A stretch of 10,897 bases of DNA, taken from positions 1 through 10,897 of the forward strand of contig DLXG01000013.1 of NCBI GenBank assembly GCA_003448875.1, in the 5' to 3' direction. Origin of the DNA: Anaerolineaceae bacterium (lineage in GTDB: Bacteria > Chloroflexota > Anaerolineae > Anaerolineales > Anaerolineaceae). The notes beneath the pieces were generated by a model. The model ran no database searches, was not told where the DNA came from, and saw only the letters and a list, made by a program, of their open reading frames with translations. Shown piece after piece: positions 1 through 7,858 of this stretch. Positions within the stretch are counted from its first letter, which is position 1; each line of letters starts with the position of its first letter. Both the position numbers and the translations under genes were made by a program.

Positions 1-3000
1 GCAATTCGCCGTTTGCCCGCACCGCACGGCTGAGGGCCGCCAGCACCCAGCCGCTGCCGTAGCTGTTCAGCCAGCCCCGGCCGCCACGCTGCAGTGTCAG
101 AAAGCGGACTGCGTCCCCTACCAGCGGCGAGGCCGGATCAAGTTCAAGCAGAGCCATCAGCACCATGGCAGTCGAAGCATAGGTGTTGGAAAAACGAAAT
201 AGCGAATCTGCCTCTTCCACCCAGAAGGCTCCAGTGGCCGAACGAACGGCACTACCCTGCAGGTCGGCAAGGATGGTTTCAGCCGATTGAGAGTCGCCGC
301 TGCGATTGAGAGCCATCGCCAGAAACGCCTGTCCCCATGAGTTTAACCGCTCCCGTAAGCGGTACAATTCCGGCGGCACAGGGTTCTGCCGCCCATTCTG
401 ATTCAGGACAAAGTAAGCAAAAGCCAGCTGATCCAGTTTCGAAGTTTCCTGTACCATTTCCGGTGTATACAGGCTGGCCGTTACAAAACGGTTAACGTCC
501 AGAATGTGAAAAGATTCGATCACAAAACCGGCTGCGCTGGCCTGATCAAGGATCCACAACCCATAAGCACTCAGGAAAAAGTCCGACGGTTCGCCGCTGA
601 TCCAGCCCCAGCCCCCGTCGGCCTGCTTTTTTTCTAGCAGGCGGTCCAGATCCCGCCGGATGCTTTGCTGCAAGCGTTCGTTCAGGTCGGGTGCTGCAAA
701 ATTGGCTTCCCGGCTCAACTGGTACGCGCTGAGATTGGCTAACAATCGCGAAAGCAATGTCTCGATAAAGTCATCCGGGTAGTCCTCCATAACCTGTAAG
801 CCGGAAAAAACACTGCCTGCCAGATTTGGGGATAGTTCAACCTTAAGACTGCCGCCGGCAGGGGTGAACGATCGCGGCAGACTGACCACTTCCAGCACCT
901 CACCAGCCTGATCAAGAATGCCGCCGGTCACGAACGCCTGTGGAGTGGTATAACGGCGAATAGGGAGGTCCTCTCCTGAAACCATGACGGCATCCTGTAA
1001 ACCGCCGCCCTCGACACTGAAAATCAACGAAGCCGAAGGAACATCCTCGACCTTGACCCACCAGTTTATCCGCTTTCGGTCATTCGCACCCAGTTGGACT
1101 GCCTGACGCTCCATGGCAGGATTTTCCAGCACCAACCCGTTACTTTGCAATCGAACGGTGACATCCAAAGGCCGCTCGGTATTGTTCTGGACGACTGCTC
1201 CAATTTCAAGCCGGTCACCCGCCACAACAAAGCGCGGCAGAACGGGACGAATCAGCAAGTCTTTGCTGACTACAATCTCGCGGGATGCTTCCCCCACCCG
1301 CGCATCCCTTGTCAGGCCGCGCACAAGCACCACCCAGGTCGTCAAATTATCCGGCAAAGTAAATTCGATCTGAGCGAAACCGCTCGAATCGGTCTCCAAC
1401 GCACCTGACCAGTAGGCTGTGTCCTGAAAATCACTGCGCGGAGAAAGCCGGCTCGCATCTCCCCCGCCGCCCCCGCCTAAACCGCGCGGCAGAAGCGGAA
1501 TTCGGCCGATATAAGCAGCCAGCGACAGGCTTGTAAACACCCCTGCTGGCTGCTCACCATAAAACGCGCTCAGGATATCTTCAGCATTTGGGCTGCTCAG
1601 CGCAAAAATGGCTTTATCCACCACCGCTACCGAAAACTCGCCTTGTAACGGGTTGCCGCGTTGATCCCTGACCTGCAATTCCATTCGGACGGACTGGCGC
1701 GGCTCAAATTGATCCTGTGGAGAAATCAATCGTACATCCAGTTGAAATGCCTCGGGTTTCACCTTCAATTCCAGATAACCCTGCCGGAAATCCGGCTTAC
1801 CGTTTTCATTCACCCCAATCAACGTGACCGAAACGAACACATTTGGAGCGAACATTTCCTCAATCGCCACATCCACCGTTTCCCCCCCCTCAACGAGGGA
1901 GAGGATTCGATAAGTAATCACACCCCGCCGTTCGATGCTGAGCCAGGCCTGGCTTGTCCCCTTCAGCGGATTGGGAATGAAAATTTGGGCTGTATCACCC
2001 ACGGCGTATTCCTTGCGGTCGGCTTCCAGTCGAATCTGCTGATTTGGCAGGCGCGGCCACGGCGCACTTCCGGCTCCCCCAACCCACACCAGCACCTGAC
2101 TTACCGCCCCTTCTCCCCGTACGTCGAGCCGATACACGCCCGGCTCCTGGGGAGTAAATTCCAGCGTCGCCAGCCCGTTATTGCCGGTTCGTAAATCAGC
2201 GCCACTGACGGGAGTAATCACCTCCCGGTAAGAAATCGCCCCGGTTTCAAACTCACTCCATTCCTGCACCCATTCAATCCGGTCAAAAGATGCGCTGAGT
2301 GCCCGTCCGCCAATTGGTTGAGTTTGCCAGTCTACCGTAAGGATGGAAAACACAAAAGGACTGCCAGCCGGTTGTACCCAGCTTTGCGGGCGGATACCGA
2401 TGATCAGATCAGCTGGATGAAGTACCGTTTGCACCCGCTGTGAAACCGGAAAACCACTCTCATCCGTCATCGTTACTTCCAGCGTGAGCACCTTCTGGCG
2501 GTTTTCCTGTAACAGCGAACGAATGGTGTCGCTGAGGAAAGTCAACGGAAAACGCCCATCCCCGCCGGTGACTCCACTGCCGCCCATCACATAATCCCCC
2601 AGCGGCAGTTGCATCCGCATCCACCAATCTGGTTCAAGCCAGTAGGTATCCAGTACACCGGCGGTATAGCCGCCCGGCAAATCCGCTTCGGCATTGCGGG
2701 CGTACAACGTCCAGGTGATGTTGACGCCGGCTGCCGGTGCGCCAAAAAAGTAGGCTGCCTCAACTTCGGCACGGATATCCTCCCCCATGCGGTAATCCGT
2801 CTTTGAAAAAGAAACCTGTAAATCAATTTCCGGTTTGCGGTAGGCAGCGACTTGAAACTCAACCACCGAGTCGAGTTGTTCTTCAATTTGAATGGAATAA
2901 GTCCCCGTTGGCGCATCTCGCGGCAGTTGCACCTGACCATACGCAGTTCCATAAGGCGAGAGGGTCAGTTTTTGAGTTTCAAGCAGGGGTGTCCCCTGTT

Positions 3001-5215
3001 CGGGGGAGTAAGTTCCATAAACTTTGACGGTAATCTCCTTCAAATCCGAGAGGGGATAACGAGCATCGTTCCACTGGCGGACAACATAGCGGTAATAAAC
3101 GGTTTGGCCCGGTTGATAAATGGGTCGGTCGGTGTAACCGTAAGCCTTAAGCCGGGGCTGGTCAAAGATGCCTTGGATACCAAAGTTCCACGGCGAAATT
3201 CCCGCGTTCCATTCCGTGGTTGCCAGCGAAAAATCCGGGTCGCCCTCATTACCCAGCGTGACCACAAGAGTGCGGTATAACTGATTTTCGGTCAGGGGAA
3301 TACGGGCAATGCCCTGCGCATCGGTTTGTGCCTTACCAAGCACCAATCCGCTTCCTCCCTGATACACGGTCACCTCGCGGTTACTGGCGGGCTGGCGGTT
3401 GAGGGCGTTAATCGCCCAAACTACAACCTCCTGCCGGCTCTCTTTAATGGTCAGGTGGATGGGACTGACCACCATCAGCAGATTGATTGTTTGATAGGTT
3501 TCGGTAAATTGTGGTGAAGCGATACGAAAGGCATACAAACCGGTTTCGAGACCACCGCGGTCTGCTCTCAGCGGAATTTCAATTCCCTGGCTGGCGTTCG
3601 GCGGTAAATTCAAACCCACCTGCCAGTTTTCCTCGAGAGCAAAGGATTCGAAAGTGGGAGTTCGTTCAATGGCACGGATGACATCCAGTAAAGTCATCCG
3701 AGCCCGGCGGATATTCAGGGTTTCCAGATTGGTGGCATAAGCCGGCAAAAAAGTATCCCCCGGCAAAGCATAATACAGCGTATTGTACGAACTTTGGATG
3801 GGAATAGTCAGGGTTGGAAGTTGATTCCCGGCCCTGATGGTCAGGGTATAATCCCTGCCTAATGCCTGACCCCAGCGGTCTTGCAGATCTCCCTTCAAAG
3901 TCAAGCGGTACGTTTGACCGCTCTTGAAGAAGCCGGAAAGGTACAGGAAACCTGCCTGCTCGTCGCTGTAAAAGGATAAATTACTGATTTTTGGCTCAAG
4001 CATCACCAGTTCATTCAGGTTTTGAGACCGTGCCAGAGGCGCTGAAAATTCCACCAGTACCGAGCCGTAATCCCCATATACTTCTAACTCCGCACCGGCT
4101 GAAGGTTGCGTCGAAACGACCTGAAACTGCCCCACCGTTTGGAAAGATTGACGCACAGTACTCTCAACGGCAACTCCGCCCAATGAAGCCACCCGCTCCA
4201 TCTCAACCACATATTCCCGCCCACGTTCCAGTAATTGCTGAGGCTTTATGGTCACCATCGTATCGCGCTCAGCCCACTCAAAGAACAGGTTGATCGGACT
4301 GCCGTCCTGCGCCCGCAGACGTAATCCCTCTTCAACACTGCGCCTATCCATCGGCTGATTGAAGGTTAAGCGAATCTGAACATCCAACGGTTGAGGCCCT
4401 TCCAACGCTGGCTCAATGCCAATCAGGGCCGGTTTAACCGTGCTGAACTGCCAGTTCATTGATTCAGGATTGGTCAATGATGTTCCGTCCACACCCGATA
4501 AGCCGCCATTGATGACAACCCGATAAGTCTTGCCGCCTTCCAGGGCCGGGCGGGGATTGAACACATACGTGCTGGTATTTAACCAGCGGCCTTCACCTTC
4601 AACTGCCGGCTGCAGGGTGAAGGCTGCCGGCTCTGGCGAGCCGACCTGCCCCAATTCAACCACAGGACGATTAAAGGTAACTGCCACAATCGTGGTCGGG
4701 TCAATATCCTTGACCTCCGGCTGGGGTATTCTTTCGGTGATTTGTAATTCGTCCGCTGTGCGAAATACATACGAGAAGGAACGGAGAAGGCTCTTCCCGC
4801 TTTTATCCTTTGCCGTGGGCTGCACCGTAAGGGTGACAGGGGTATTCAAAGGCAAAGGCTGATCCGGCACAAAGCGCACTGAGGTATCATCCAGCCATTC
4901 AAAACGGCCGGCCGAAACCGGCTGCAGCGTCAGTGCGCCTTCTACCGAAGGCCGATCCATGGCTTGATCGAATGTGATGACCAATCCATCACGTGAATTG
5001 AGGATGCTGCCCGGCTCCGGTTGGACTTCCAAAACCGTGGGGGGTAAATCTTGCTGCGGGGTCGGCAGCGAGGTTGGGCGGCTGACCGTTGGGGTCGAAA
5101 GCAGCCGCTCTTGACCGCCTCCAAACGGCAAATTACAGGACATCCCAACCACGGCCAACAAACTCACCAACGTAATCACTAGCCGCAAAAAGGGCGGTTG
5201 AGCATCTTTCCTCAT
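1..5215 (-). CDS. Alpha-2-macroglobulin family lipoprotein, thioester motif lost (3' end outside window)
   Basis: One uninterrupted minus-strand frame of 1738 codons runs off the left edge. I read it through by hand without finding a stop or frameshift. The start ATG (5213-5215) follows a strong GGAGGAG ribosome site six bases away. A hydrophobic signal segment ends at a lipidation-type Cys27 (GMSC), then a Ser/Thr/Pro linker. Four Ig-like (Big_5-like) domains follow at about 59-155, 161-260, 266-358 and 365-459. Then come macroglobulin domains with the MG2 hallmark DRPIYQPG (696-703), the VDKAIFAL strand around D1200, six glycines (1247-1252), and the A2M core LPDNLTTW (1287-1294). A helical thioester-domain fold follows, including QADGGWGW. 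The thioester site itself reads YPDDFIETLLSR, where the family has YP-x-G-C-x-E-Q-x-x-SR: Cys is Phe1483 and Gln is Thr1486. Bacterial A2Ms with a thioester trap proteases in the periplasm or at the cell surface. Thioester-less relatives such as E. coli YfaS exist, so a non-covalent or structural role is inferred. The usual partner pbpC is not seen in the window. Confidence 0.93.
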   Translation of the reverse strand, partial: MRKDAQPPFLRLVITLVSLLAVVGMSCNLPFGGGQERLLSTPTVSRPTSLPTPQQDLPPTVLEVQPEPGSILNSRDGLVITFDQAMDRPSVEGALTLQPVSAGRFEWLDDTSVRFVPDQPLPLNTPVTLTVQPTAKDKSGKSLLRSFSYVFRTADELQITERIPQPEVKDIDPTTIVAVTFNRPVVELGQVGSPEPAAFTLQPAVEGEGRWLNTSTYVFNPRPALEGGKTYRVVINGGLSGVDGTSLTNPESMNWQFSTVKPALIGIEPALEGPQPLDVQIRLTFNQPMDRRSVEEGLRLRAQDGSPINLFFEWAERDTMVTIKPQQLLERGREYVVEMERVASLGGVAVESTVRQSFQTVGQFQVVSTQPSAGAELEVYGDYGSVLVEFSAPLARSQNLNELVMLEPKISNLSFYSDEQAGFLYLSGFFKSGQTYRLTLKGDLQDRWGQALGRDYTLTIRAGNQLPTLTIPIQSSYNTLYYALPGDTFLPAYATNLETLNIRRARMTLLDVIRAIERTPTFESFALEENWQVGLNLPPNASQGIEIPLRADRGGLETGLYAFRIASPQFTETYQTINLLMVVSPIHLTIKESRQEVVVWAINALNRQPASNREVTVYQGGSGLVLGKAQTDAQGIARIPLTENQLYRTLVVTLGNEGDPDFSLATTEWNAGISPWNFGIQGIFDQPRLKAYGYTDRPIYQPGQTVYYRYVVRQWNDARYPLSDLKEITVKVYGTYSPEQGTPLLETQKLTLSPYGTAYGQVQLPRDAPTGTYSIQIEEQLDSVVEFQVAAYRKPEIDLQVSFSKTDYRMGEDIRAEVEAAYFFGAPAAGVNITWTLYARNAEADLPGGYTAGVLDTYWLEPDWWMRMQLPLGDYVMGGSGVTGGDGRFPLTFLSDTIRSLLQENRQKVLTLEVTMTDESGFPVSQRVQTVLHPADLIIGIRPQSWVQPAGSPFVFSILTVDWQTQPIGGRALSASFDRIEWVQEWSEFETGAISYREVITPVSGADLRTGNNGLATLEFTPQEPGVYRLDVRGEGAVSQVLVWVGGAGSAPWPRLPNQQIRLEADRKEYAVGDTAQIFIPNPLKGTSQAWLSIERRGVITYRILSLVEGGETVDVAIEEMFAPNVFVSVTLIGVNENGKPDFRQGYLELKVKPEAFQLDVRLISPQDQFEPRQSVRMELQVRDQRGNPLQGEFSVAVVDKAIFALSSPNAEDILSAFYGEQPAGVFTSLSLAAYIGRIPLLPRGLGGGGGGDASRLSPRSDFQDTAYWSGALETDSSGFAQIEFTLPDNLTTWVVLVRGLTRDARVGEASREIVVSKDLLIRPVLPRFVVAGDRLEIGAVVQNNTERPLDVTVRLQSNGLVLENPAMERQAVQLGANDRKRINWWVKVEDVPSASLIFSVEGGGLQDAVMVSGEDLPIRRYTTPQAFVTGGILDQAGEVLEVVSLPRSFTPAGGSLKVELSPNLAGSVFSGLQVMEDYPDDFIETLLSRLLANLSAYQLSREANFAAPDLNERLQQSIRRDLDRLLEKKQADGGWGWISGEPSDFFLSAYGLWILDQASAAGFVIESFHILDVNRFVTASLYTPEMVQETSKLDQLAFAYFVLNQNGRQNPVPPELYRLRERLNSWGQAFLAMALNRSGDSQSAETILADLQGSAVRSATGAFWVEEADSLFRFSNTYASTAMVLMALLELDPASPLVGDAVRFLTLQRGGRGWLNSYGSGWVLAALSRAVRANGEL

Positions 5216-5221
5216 TGGAGC

Positions 5222-5231
5222 TCCTCCGTCA
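5222..5231 (-). promoter_or_regulatory. Ribosome binding site of the macroglobulin gene
   Basis: On the minus strand the sequence GGAGGAG lies six bases before the ATG at 5215. It is close to the ideal anti-16S complement and fixes the start. No convincing -35/-10 pair is visible between here and the terminator at 5361-5400. The best candidate is a weak extended -10 (TGGTAAAGT) around 5260. Confidence 0.6.
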
Positions 5232-5299
5232 ACATCAACGTATCCACTGGCGAACTAACTTTACTTTACCACAATTCAAGTAGTTAAACTCTAAGGAAT

Positions 5300-5322
5300 T
5301 TGTTGAGGTGGTCTTTCAACAA
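5300..5322. repeat. Inverted repeat upstream of the macroglobulin gene
   Basis: TTGTTGA (5300-5306) and TCAACAA (5316-5322) are perfect inverted copies around a nine-base spacer. They lie about 85 bases upstream of the macroglobulin start, between that gene and the terminator of its neighbour. The size suits a dimeric regulator site or a weak hairpin. There is no flanking T-tract, so it is not a terminator. Function unknown. Confidence 0.45.
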
Positions 5323-5360
5323 TCATATTTCAGACGCATCGGCGTGGGTTAAAGTTTCCA

Positions 5361-5400
5361 CAAAAACAACAAGGCTGCCCTGCGGAGGCAGCCTTGTTGT
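5361..5400 (-). terminator. Rho-independent terminator of the solute-binding protein gene
   Basis: A perfect 14-bp stem pairs 5366-5379 with 5387-5400 around a seven-base loop, with GGCTGCC/GGCAGCC at its core. Read on the minus strand it is followed at once by TTTTTG, the expected U-tract. It lies 20 bases beyond the TGA of the solute-binding protein gene. It therefore separates that transcript from the macroglobulin gene, which needs its own promoter. Confidence 0.9.
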
Positions 5401-5420
5401 CAAACCCCAGACATAATCCA

Positions 5421-7145
5421 TCAAGGTTGATTCAGGAAAGACCCAAAAAAGCGCCGGAAGTAAACAAACTGACCGCTGTCACCGGTATGATTGGGGTTAG
5501 CGGCATCCCAAATCGCCGCAAAAGATGCCACCACATCATTGGCATCCAGCAGTTCGCCATTCGTAAAACGCACGCCATAGCGCAGGTTAAAAGTCCATTC
5601 AGTTGCATCCGGATTGGATGACCATGATTCCGCCAGGCCGGGCCGTAAACCTGTCCCGTTGAAATCATTTTCAACCAGAGTTGAATAGAGCAGATTGGTT
5701 ACCCGAAAGGTTGTCCATTGGGTCGCATCTGCCGGCCAGAGCGATTCCGGTTCAGCCGATTGGAGAAAAACGAGTGTCCGGTCGGGAGTAATCACTTCGG
5801 GCAAATTTTCCAGGTAGGCATTGACCGCTGCCCCTTGGACTTCTTGACGAAAGACAGCCGCCGTGCGCACATGTGCTAAGGGAATTGCCGGCACGTGCAT
5901 TCGCAGCATTTCATTGATCCGGTTGTAACGGCCTTGACGCTGGTCGGGATTGCTGGTACGCCCGGCTTCTCTGGCCATAAATTGCACGTCCGGGTAGACA
6001 TTTCCGAGCAGTTTCGCATCGGAACTGAAAATGGTGGAGTAGAGGCTGGTTGGGTCGGCATAATCTGCATACCACGAGTAAAGGAAAAAGGCTTCCTCAC
6101 CGGCTTGCACCGATCGCTCGAACTCAGCAGCATCCATGCGGTTCAAACGCACGTTGACCCCATAAGGCAATAACTGAGAACGAATCGTCTGGGCAATCCG
6201 GTGCGGGTCGGGCAATAACTCATTGCCCTGCGAAGAATATGAAAGGGTAAGCTCTTGCTCAAAATCAAAGTTTGCCCGGCGCAGCAAATCCAGTGCTTGC
6301 TGGGGGTCATACGGCAGCCACTGGTAGAGAGGTGTGTAACCTACTTGAAAAGCAGGTGAGAGGAATTGATCAGCCACCTCAGTGCCAAACGGATAAATGG
6401 TGTTGACGATTTTCTCCCGGTCAATCAACATGCTGATCGCCTGACGCACACGCGCATCATTGAACGGCGGATAGCGGTTGTTCATCCCGATGAACGCTAA
6501 ATTCAAGGCCGGACGGTAAACCAGACTAAGGGAACTATCCTGATTAATGCTGTAATAGGAATTGGGATCGGGTGAGTCCATCGCGTGGGCTGTTTCGGTG
6601 CTTACCTCCATCAGCCGCGAAAGAGAAGTGGACGCCCATCGGAAGGACAAGGTTTGGATACGCGGAGGTATTCCCCAATAATCCGGATTCGGGCGAAGGA
6701 TCAGGCGCACGCCCGGTTCATATTCCGCAACGCGGTATGGGCCGCTGCCATTCGGCTGGCGGCTCATTTCGCTGGAATCCCCCTGATGTTCTTTGAGATA
6801 TAAATCGTCCTGTATCGCAAAAATCGGAAAAGCCATTTTTGCTGGAAAAGCCGGGTCGGGATCGCAAAGTGTGAATCGAACCGTATAGGAATCCACCGCT
6901 TCGACTGCCCGGAACGCTCCGCCATAAGAACAGTCCTGCGCACGCACCCGCTGCAAGTTGACCGATGCCTGCACCTGCTCAACCTGAAGCGAAAGCGGTT
7001 GACAGGCGCTCATCGCAAGGCTGATGAGCAAGAGAATTATGCTCAACCATAGTAAATTTTTTCTGGGATGGGTAGCAGTTGATGTTTTCATGCGATGCCC
7101 GGCTCCATTATTAGAGGCTGGTAATTTCTTAAGAATATTCCCCAT
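5421..7145 (-). CDS. ABC transporter solute-binding lipoprotein, SBP_bac_5 family, circularly permuted
   Basis: Predicted extracytoplasmic receptor of a peptide/nickel/opine-type ABC importer, 574 residues. A hydrophobic segment ends at LAMSAC with lipidated Cys48. The SBP_bac_5 elements are present but rotated. Residues about 62-440 match the canonical middle and C-terminal parts: AVDSYTVRFTL, SGPYRV, NPDYWG, a PPFND-x-RVRQAI strand-helix, an AIPLAH-type end. Residues about 453-574 then match the canonical N-terminus: RTLVFLQSAEPESL, LYSTLVEND, LRPGLAESW, WTFNLRYGVRFTNG, LDANDVVASF. The frame is continuous, so this is one protein and not a disrupted pair. No permease or ATPase genes adjoin it, so it is an orphan receptor here. 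A perfect TATAAT at 7187-7192 and the terminator at 5361-5400 suggest a single-gene transcript. An alternative ATG at 7091 would shorten the region before the signal segment by 18 residues and gives a more typical lipoprotein signal. Both starts have weak ribosome sites. The ligand cannot be told from sequence. Confidence 0.9.
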   Translation of the reverse strand: MGNILKKLPASNNGAGHRMKTSTATHPRKNLLWLSIILLLISLAMSACQPLSLQVEQVQASVNLQRVRAQDCSYGGAFRAVEAVDSYTVRFTLCDPDPAFPAKMAFPIFAIQDDLYLKEHQGDSSEMSRQPNGSGPYRVAEYEPGVRLILRPNPDYWGIPPRIQTLSFRWASTSLSRLMEVSTETAHAMDSPDPNSYYSINQDSSLSLVYRPALNLAFIGMNNRYPPFNDARVRQAISMLIDREKIVNTIYPFGTEVADQFLSPAFQVGYTPLYQWLPYDPQQALDLLRRANFDFEQELTLSYSSQGNELLPDPHRIAQTIRSQLLPYGVNVRLNRMDAAEFERSVQAGEEAFFLYSWYADYADPTSLYSTIFSSDAKLLGNVYPDVQFMAREAGRTSNPDQRQGRYNRINEMLRMHVPAIPLAHVRTAAVFRQEVQGAAVNAYLENLPEVITPDRTLVFLQSAEPESLWPADATQWTTFRVTNLLYSTLVENDFNGTGLRPGLAESWSSNPDATEWTFNLRYGVRFTNGELLDANDVVASFAAIWDAANPNHTGDSGQFVYFRRFFGSFLNQP

Positions 7146-7186
7146 TCAGACGGCTTTCCTGCCGGATAAGGATTGCTTCCAAGGTA

Positions 7187-7192
7187 ATTATA
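7187..7192 (-). promoter_or_regulatory. -10 element for the solute-binding protein gene
   Basis: On the minus strand this is a perfect TATAAT. Transcription would begin near 7180, giving a leader of about 35 bases to the ATG at 7145. The -35 position at 16-18 bases is poor; a better hexamer, TTGTCA, sits 23 bases away and is too distant. The site is plausible but unproven. Confidence 0.5.
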
Positions 7193-7238
7193 CGGGAAGT
7201 ACAACGCTTTGGAATTGACAAATCAGTAAGGTGGCTGC

Positions 7239-7267
7239 TGGTCAACTTTTTCCAATCACGGTATACT
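7239..7267 (+). promoter_or_regulatory. Promoter of the PAP2 phosphatase-lipoprotein cluster
   Basis: A -10 element TATACT (7262-7267, five of six consensus bases) lies 17 bases after TGGTCA (7239-7244, four of six). The predicted start near 7274 is only about ten bases before the first ATG at 7284 and about 34 before the ATG at 7308. This bears on which start is used. It diverges from the solute-binding protein promoter within the same 138-bp gap. Confidence 0.55.
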
Positions 7268-7283
7268 CCCTTACGAAGACACA

Positions 7284-7850
7284 ATGCAGATTACGGGGTT
7301 TTCTTTAATGATGCAAAAATTGATCCAACTGGATGTGAACCTGTCCAACCGTCTTCGCATGGAAGTTGATGAATCCTTTCGGTGGAAACTGGTCGCATTT
7401 CTCGCCCACTCCGGTGATTCATGGTTCTGGCTGTTCGGATTGGGAATTGTCTGGTTATTGTCAAACGCATGGAGGGGTTTTTCAGCATTTTTGATCGTGG
7501 ATATCCTTCTGCTGGCTGCGCTGGTGATGAGCATCAAATTTCTCGTCCGCCGCAGCCGCCCGCCGGGTGAATGGGGCAGTATCTACCGCAACACCGACCC
7601 GCACTCCTTCCCCTCCGGCCATGCCGCCCGCGCGATGATGATTGCCACCGTGGTAGCGGCCAATGCCCCCTTATGGGTGGCCGTGTGTGTGATGATTTGG
7701 GCCATACTGGTCAGCCTCTCGCGTATTTTTACCGGTATGCATTATGTATCCGATGTGGTGGCCGGTATGGCACTGGGGTTATTGAGCGCGGGAGTGTTCC
7801 TCGCCGCCCGCGACTGGATGCAGGCACTTCTACCCTTTCTTTTTGGGTAA
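7284..7850 (+). CDS. PAP2-family membrane phosphatase
   Basis: Integral membrane phosphatase of the type 2 phosphatidic acid phosphatase superfamily. It probably removes phosphate from a lipid phosphate such as undecaprenyl pyrophosphate or phosphatidylglycerophosphate, at the outer face of the membrane. All three active-site motifs are intact: K-x6-RP at K85 to P93, PSGH at 110-113, and SR-x5-H-x3-D at S146, R147, H153 and D157. H113 and H153 would be the catalytic base/nucleophile pair of the family. About five hydrophobic segments surround them, and the length of 188 residues is normal for small bacterial members. The first ATG has no clear ribosome site. The ATG at 7308, nine bases after GGGG, begins with MMQKLIQLD, which resembles typical family N-termini, and may be the true start. 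The lipoprotein gene begins eight bases after the stop, so the two are likely co-transcribed. The substrate cannot be fixed from sequence. Confidence 0.92.
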   Translation: MQITGFSLMMQKLIQLDVNLSNRLRMEVDESFRWKLVAFLAHSGDSWFWLFGLGIVWLLSNAWRGFSAFLIVDILLLAALVMSIKFLVRRSRPPGEWGSIYRNTDPHSFPSGHAARAMMIATVVAANAPLWVAVCVMIWAILVSLSRIFTGMHYVSDVVAGMALGLLSAGVFLAARDWMQALLPFLFG

Positions 7851-7858
7851 TCGCCTCC

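Noticed and set aside
94..5148. Many plus-strand and alternative-frame open frames of 60-180 codons across the left half
   Set aside because: All lie opposite or out of frame to the continuous macroglobulin frame. Their products are Pro/Arg/His-rich with no recognisable domain or ribosome site.
5421..7145. Interpretation of the solute-binding gene as a frameshifted or broken pseudogene
   Set aside because: The frame is open throughout, with signal peptide, TATAAT and terminator. All family elements are present once each, only in rotated order.
7215..7220. Perfect TTGACA as a -35 element for the phosphatase gene
   Set aside because: It lies 41 bases before the TATACT element, with no -10 at a usable distance on the plus strand.
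7571..7858. Upstream extension of the repeat-lipoprotein frame to an ATG at 7571
   Set aside because: The extension is the phosphatase coding region read in another frame. The signal peptide and lipobox place the start at 7859.
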